Source of the DNA: CAZEPJ01 sp964514105
GTDB lineage: Bacteria; Desulfobacterota; Desulfocorpusculales; Desulfocorpusculum
Assembly (NCBI GenBank): GCA_964514105.1
Contig: CAZEPJ010000018.1
Location: 1 to 62,632 of the forward strand
Direction: 5' to 3'
DNA length: 62,632 nucleotides
The notes below the pieces were generated by a model. That model worked only from the letters and a program-made list of their open reading frames with translations. It was not told where the DNA came from and did no database searches. The translations under genes were made by a program, and so were the position numbers. Positions 59,658-62,632 of the stretch are shown here, one piece after another; position 1 is the first letter of the stretch; the number at the start of each line of letters is the position of its first letter.

Positions 59658-60479
59658 CTACTTGGGGCGCTTGACGATGTATCTGTCGCTCCGTCGGTTC
59701 TTCCGAGTCTTGTATCCCTTGGTGGGCACACCCCACGGAGTACAGGGGTGGCGCCCTCCCGAACTCTTCCCCTCTCCGCCTCCCATCGGGTGATCAATGG
59801 GATTCATGGCCACCCCACGGACGTGCGGGCGCCTTCCGAGCCAGCGTCGACGCCCCGCCTTGCCCAGCGAGATATTCTCGTGTTCCACTTTTCCAACCTG
59901 CCCCACCGTGGCCTTGCAGTCCATGAGGACCATCCTGACCTCTCCCGACGGGAGTTTGATCTGGGCATACCGGCCCTCTTTGGCCATCAACTGACCGTAT
60001 GTACCGGCACTTCGGACAAGCTGACCGCCCTTGCCGACCTTCATCTCCACGTTGTGCACCAGGGTGCCCAGGGGGATCTGTCTCAAGGGGAGCGCGTTGC
60101 CCGGTCGGATATCCGCGTTCTCTCCGCAAAGCACCGTCGCTCCCACGTCCAACCCCACGGGGGCGAGGATGTACCGTTTCTCCCCGTCGAGATAGTGGAG
60201 AAGGGCGATATAGGCCGATCGATTCGGATCGTACTCGATTCCCTTCACCTTGGCGGGAATCCCGATCTTGTCCCGCTTGAAGTCGATGACCCGATAGCGC
60301 CGTTTGTGTCCCCCCCCCCGGTGCCACGCGGTGACCCGTCCGTACGCGTTGCGGCCTCCCGACTTCTTCAAGGGACGGAGAAGCGACTTCTCGGGTTCGA
60401 CCCGGGTGATCTCGTCAAACGTCGCCGAGGTCTGAAACCGCCTCCCCGGCGAAGTCGGCTTGTACAGCTTGATAGCCAT
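59658..60479 (-). CDS. rplB: Ribosomal protein L2
   Basis: 273 residues. It starts MAIKLYKPTSPGRRFQTSAT, has the conserved WLGRRPHVRGVAMNPIDHPM with the functionally key His nearby (GGGEGKSSGGRHP), and ends TRKNRRSDRYIVKRPK. It is needed for peptidyl transferase activity. Confidence 0.98.
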   Translation of the reverse strand: MAIKLYKPTSPGRRFQTSATFDEITRVEPEKSLLRPLKKSGGRNAYGRVTAWHRGGGHKRRYRVIDFKRDKIGIPAKVKGIEYDPNRSAYIALLHYLDGEKRYILAPVGLDVGATVLCGENADIRPGNALPLRQIPLGTLVHNVEMKVGKGGQLVRSAGTYGQLMAKEGRYAQIKLPSGEVRMVLMDCKATVGQVGKVEHENISLGKAGRRRWLGRRPHVRGVAMNPIDHPMGGGEGKSSGGRHPCTPWGVPTKGYKTRKNRRSDRYIVKRPK

Positions 60480-60570
60480 ATTCCTTCCCCCACCCAGCTC
60501 ATGGAAGGGCCGGAGCGAGATGGATGCAGGATCTGCGACGCAGCCCCTACCCCGGGCCTCCCCTTCGTCC

Positions 60571-60858
60571 TCAAGCGCCCTCGAAAATCTCTATGGACCC
60601 ATCCTTCAGGGTAACCACAGCCTTCTTCCAGTGCGGCTGCCTCGAGAGGTGCATCCGAACCCGTTTCACCTTGCCCATGACGTTCAGGGTGCGGACCCCC
60701 GCGACCTTCACCTTGAAGATCCTCTCCACGGCCTGCTTGATCTCCACCTTGTTGGCCCTGGGGTCCACCATGAAGGCGTATTGCCTCGCCGACTCCTTCT
60801 GGGAGGTGCTCTTCTCCGTGATCAACGGCCCCTTGATGACCTGATGAAAGTCCTTCAT
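60571..60858 (-). CDS. rplW: Ribosomal protein L23
   Basis: 95 residues. MKDFHQVIKGPLITEKSTSQ, YAFMVDPRANKVEIKQAVER and GVRTLNVMGKVKRV are typical. The start overlaps the rplD stop by 4 bases (ATGA). It forms part of the docking site for signal recognition particle and trigger factor. Confidence 0.97.
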   Translation of the reverse strand: MKDFHQVIKGPLITEKSTSQKESARQYAFMVDPRANKVEIKQAVERIFKVKVAGVRTLNVMGKVKRVRMHLSRQPHWKKAVVTLKDGSIEIFEGA

Positions 60859-61481
60859 GATGCCATCGCCCTCCGCTCAATCTTGGGGAGACCATCTCGG
60901 ACGATCACGAGGTCCCGGTACCGGAGCACGTCCAACACGTTCAACCCCTCCACGGGAGTAATCTTCACCGCAGGGATGTTGCGAGCCGACTTCTCCACCA
61001 CCTCGTGCCGGTCGGCCGTCACCAGAAGCACACTGGCCAGGCCCAGATCTCGCAGGATTTCCATCATGTGCTTGGTGCGCACCTCCGGCAGGTCCACGTG
61101 GTCCAGGACTTTCAACCTCCCGTCCCGGCACTTGCTGGAAAGAACCGAGCGGAGCGCCGCCTTTCTCACCTTGCGGTTGACCTTGAAGCCGTGATCCCGC
61201 GGCATGGGGCCGAAGACAACCCCTCCTCCCCGCCACAAGGGCGATTGACGGGTGCCCGCGCGTGCACGCCCCGTGCCCTTCTGTTTGTACGGCTTCTTTC
61301 GGCTCCCCGTCACCAGGGCTCGGTTCCTGGTGCAGGCCGTCCCCGCCCTTCGCGCTGCGAACTGCATCCGGACGACTTGGTGGACGATGTGCTCGGCCTC
61401 GGGGGCATCGAAAATCCGACCGTCGAGCTCCACCTGGCCGACCACCTGATTCTTCATGTTGTAGACATCCGCAATGGGCAT
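60855..61481 (-). CDS. rplD: Ribosomal protein L4
   Basis: 208 residues from MPIADVYNMKNQVVGQVELD; an open upstream extension lacks similarity. TGSRKKPYKQKGTGRARAGT and GGGVVFGPMPRDHGFKVNRK form the tunnel loop. L4 commonly autoregulates S10 operons. Confidence 0.97.
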   Translation of the reverse strand: MPIADVYNMKNQVVGQVELDGRIFDAPEAEHIVHQVVRMQFAARRAGTACTRNRALVTGSRKKPYKQKGTGRARAGTRQSPLWRGGGVVFGPMPRDHGFKVNRKVRKAALRSVLSSKCRDGRLKVLDHVDLPEVRTKHMMEILRDLGLASVLLVTADRHEVVEKSARNIPAVKITPVEGLNVLDVLRYRDLVIVRDGLPKIERRAMAS

Positions 61482-61533
61482 GGCTGATCTCCATCCTCTC
61501 GTCGTCACATGAAGACGCCAAGATCTCGACACC

Positions 61534-62193
61534 TTACCGGGCGGCCGCCTCCGCGACAGGCACGGGGAAATCCCCGGACCCGCTGATGATGACGATGCCT
61601 CCGTTTGGACCTGGAACGGCCCCTGTGATGAGAAGGACATGGTCCTCCGGCCGGACCTCGAACACCTTGAGGTTTCGGGTCGTGACCGTCTGCCTCCCGT
61701 GCTGTCCCGCCATCCGCATTCCTCGGAACACGCGTCCGGGGAAACTCGTCGAACCGATGGATCCGCCGTGGCGGAAATACTCATGGGTTCCGTGGGAACC
61801 CGGGGCCCCCCGGAAACCGTGCCGCCTCATCACACCCGTGAATCCCCTCCCCTTGCTGGTACCGGTGGCCTTCACCACCTCTCCCGGCTCGAAGACCTCC
61901 ACGGTGATCACCTGCCCCTGCACGAACCGAGAGGCGTCCTCAACGGGGAATTCCTTCAAGATCCTGCACAGCGGGGAGCCGTGACGCCGGTAATGGCCTG
62001 CCAGCGGTTTGTTCACTCTCGCAGGCTTGCCTTCCAGAAAACCCAGCTGAACAGCGTCATATCCATCCCGCGACTTCACCTTTCGCTGAACCACCGGGCA
62101 AGGCCCAGCCTGAACCACGGTGATGGGCACGACCTGCCCGTCATCCCGGAATACCTGGGTCATGCCGATCTTCCTTCCAATAATCCCCTTCAT
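61534..62193 (-). CDS. rplC: Ribosomal protein L3
   Basis: 219 residues from MKGIIGRKIGMTQVFRDDGQ. VKATGTSKGRGFTGVMRRHG, GSIGSTSFPGRVFRGMRMAG and QHGRQTVTTRNLKVFEV are the conserved core. The upstream open frame is non-homologous. It lies between rpsJ and rplD. Confidence 0.98.
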   Translation of the reverse strand: MKGIIGRKIGMTQVFRDDGQVVPITVVQAGPCPVVQRKVKSRDGYDAVQLGFLEGKPARVNKPLAGHYRRHGSPLCRILKEFPVEDASRFVQGQVITVEVFEPGEVVKATGTSKGRGFTGVMRRHGFRGAPGSHGTHEYFRHGGSIGSTSFPGRVFRGMRMAGQHGRQTVTTRNLKVFEVRPEDHVLLITGAVPGPNGGIVIISGSGDFPVPVAEAAAR

Positions 62194-62263
62194 GGGCTGA
62201 TCACCTCGCCACGACGAGGCCCGCCGGAATCGCGGCGACACCGGGGGCCCAGGCCTCGGTCGC

Positions 62264-62575
62264 TCACAACTTGATCTCCACATCCACACCGGCCGACAAC
62301 TCGAGTTTCATGAGCGCATCAATCGTCTGCTGAGTGGGCTCCAAGATATCCAGGAGTCTCTTGTGGGTTCGAACCTCGAACTGCTCCCTCGACTTCTTGT
62401 CGATATGCGGAGACCGCAACACGCAATACTTGTTTATTCGCGTGGGCAATGGGACCGGACCGGCAATTCGAGCACCCGTCCTGCGAGCCGTCTCGACGAT
62501 CTCCATCGCTGCCCGGTCCAGGATGCTGTGGTCATACGCTTTCAGCCGAATCCGGATCTTCTGACTCTCCATCAT
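62264..62575 (-). CDS. rpsJ: Ribosomal protein S10
   Basis: 103 residues. QKIRIRLKAYDHSILDRAAM, GPVPLPTRINKYCVLRSPHI, then KKSREQFEVRTHKRLLDILE. It is complete and heads the S10 segment just after tuf. S10 also acts as NusE in antitermination. Confidence 0.98.
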   Translation of the reverse strand: MMESQKIRIRLKAYDHSILDRAAMEIVETARRTGARIAGPVPLPTRINKYCVLRSPHIDKKSREQFEVRTHKRLLDILEPTQQTIDALMKLELSAGVDVEIKL

Positions 62576-62586
62576 GGCGTCGTCCC

Positions 62587-62632
62587 CTATTCGATGACGT
62601 CGCTGACGACGCCGGCGCCGACGGTGCGGCCA
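62587..62632 (-). CDS. tuf: Elongation factor Tu, last 14 codons (cut by window edge)
   Basis: The minus strand reads GRTVGAGVVSDVIE and a TAG stop, the usual C-terminus of EF-Tu. The rest lies beyond the right edge. A str-operon tuf directly upstream of rpsJ is the common arrangement in Gram-negative bacteria. Confidence 0.9.
   Translation of the reverse strand, partial: GRTVGAGVVSDVIE

Overview
The window is high-GC bacterial chromosome (probably a metagenome scaffold, with one 100-base N gap at 31141-31240). The organism is Gram-negative and outer-membraned: it has LptD. It makes isoprenoids by the MEP route (IspG), uses many TRAP solute transporters and, on the evidence of two genes here, decodes UGA as selenocysteine. 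Gene content and order (ispG-proS-relA, accD-folC-lptD, Sec use) look most like Desulfobacterota (Deltaproteobacteria) or a neighbouring high-GC phylum. This placement is inference; no rRNA or marker phylogeny was available.

Layout. (1) 1-20.3 kb: a catabolic/transport region with three TRAP systems. The first (dctM', dctQ, dctP and a 47-residue membrane peptide) is divergent from an IclR regulator, and two copies of one palindrome lie in the shared control region. The second is followed by a 2-hydroxyacid dehydrogenase. The third carries a nicotinamidase-like hydrolase. Between them lie uvrC, a GlcF/GlcD-type hydroxyacid oxidase pair, and a four-carbon-acid-sugar kinase/PdxA2 pair. Together they suggest uptake and oxidation of small hydroxy- or sugar acids. 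(2) 20.5-31 kb: ispG, proS, relA/spoT, a B12-binding radical SAM protein, an acyl-CoA synthetase, an XRE-receiver fusion regulator, an MBL-fold hydrolase and a YbhB-like protein. (3) 31-41.3 kb: a broken FAD oxidoreductase beside the N gap, flavin proteins, a secreted rhodanese with an in-frame TGA, an amidohydrolase, a FAU-1-like RNA-binding protein, phosphofructokinase, panB-panE, and rtcB-archease with a second in-frame TGA. (4) 41.5-62.6 kb, all on the minus strand: rplM-rpsI, accD-folC-lptD, then the S10-spc-alpha ribosomal superoperon from tuf (cut by the window end) to rplQ.

Main discovery. The RNA ligase gene rtcB and a rhodanese gene each contain one TGA exactly where the family has cysteine. 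Each TGA is followed at once by a SECIS-like hairpin, and translation resumes in frame to a full-length family match. In rtcB the replaced residue is the metal-bridging active-site cysteine (Cys98 in the Pyrococcus enzyme), and the hairpin loop has the same CAGGUCUG core that I recall from the E. coli fdhF SECIS. This points to a selenocysteine RNA ligase next to its activator archease, and to a periplasmic C-x-U rhodanese.
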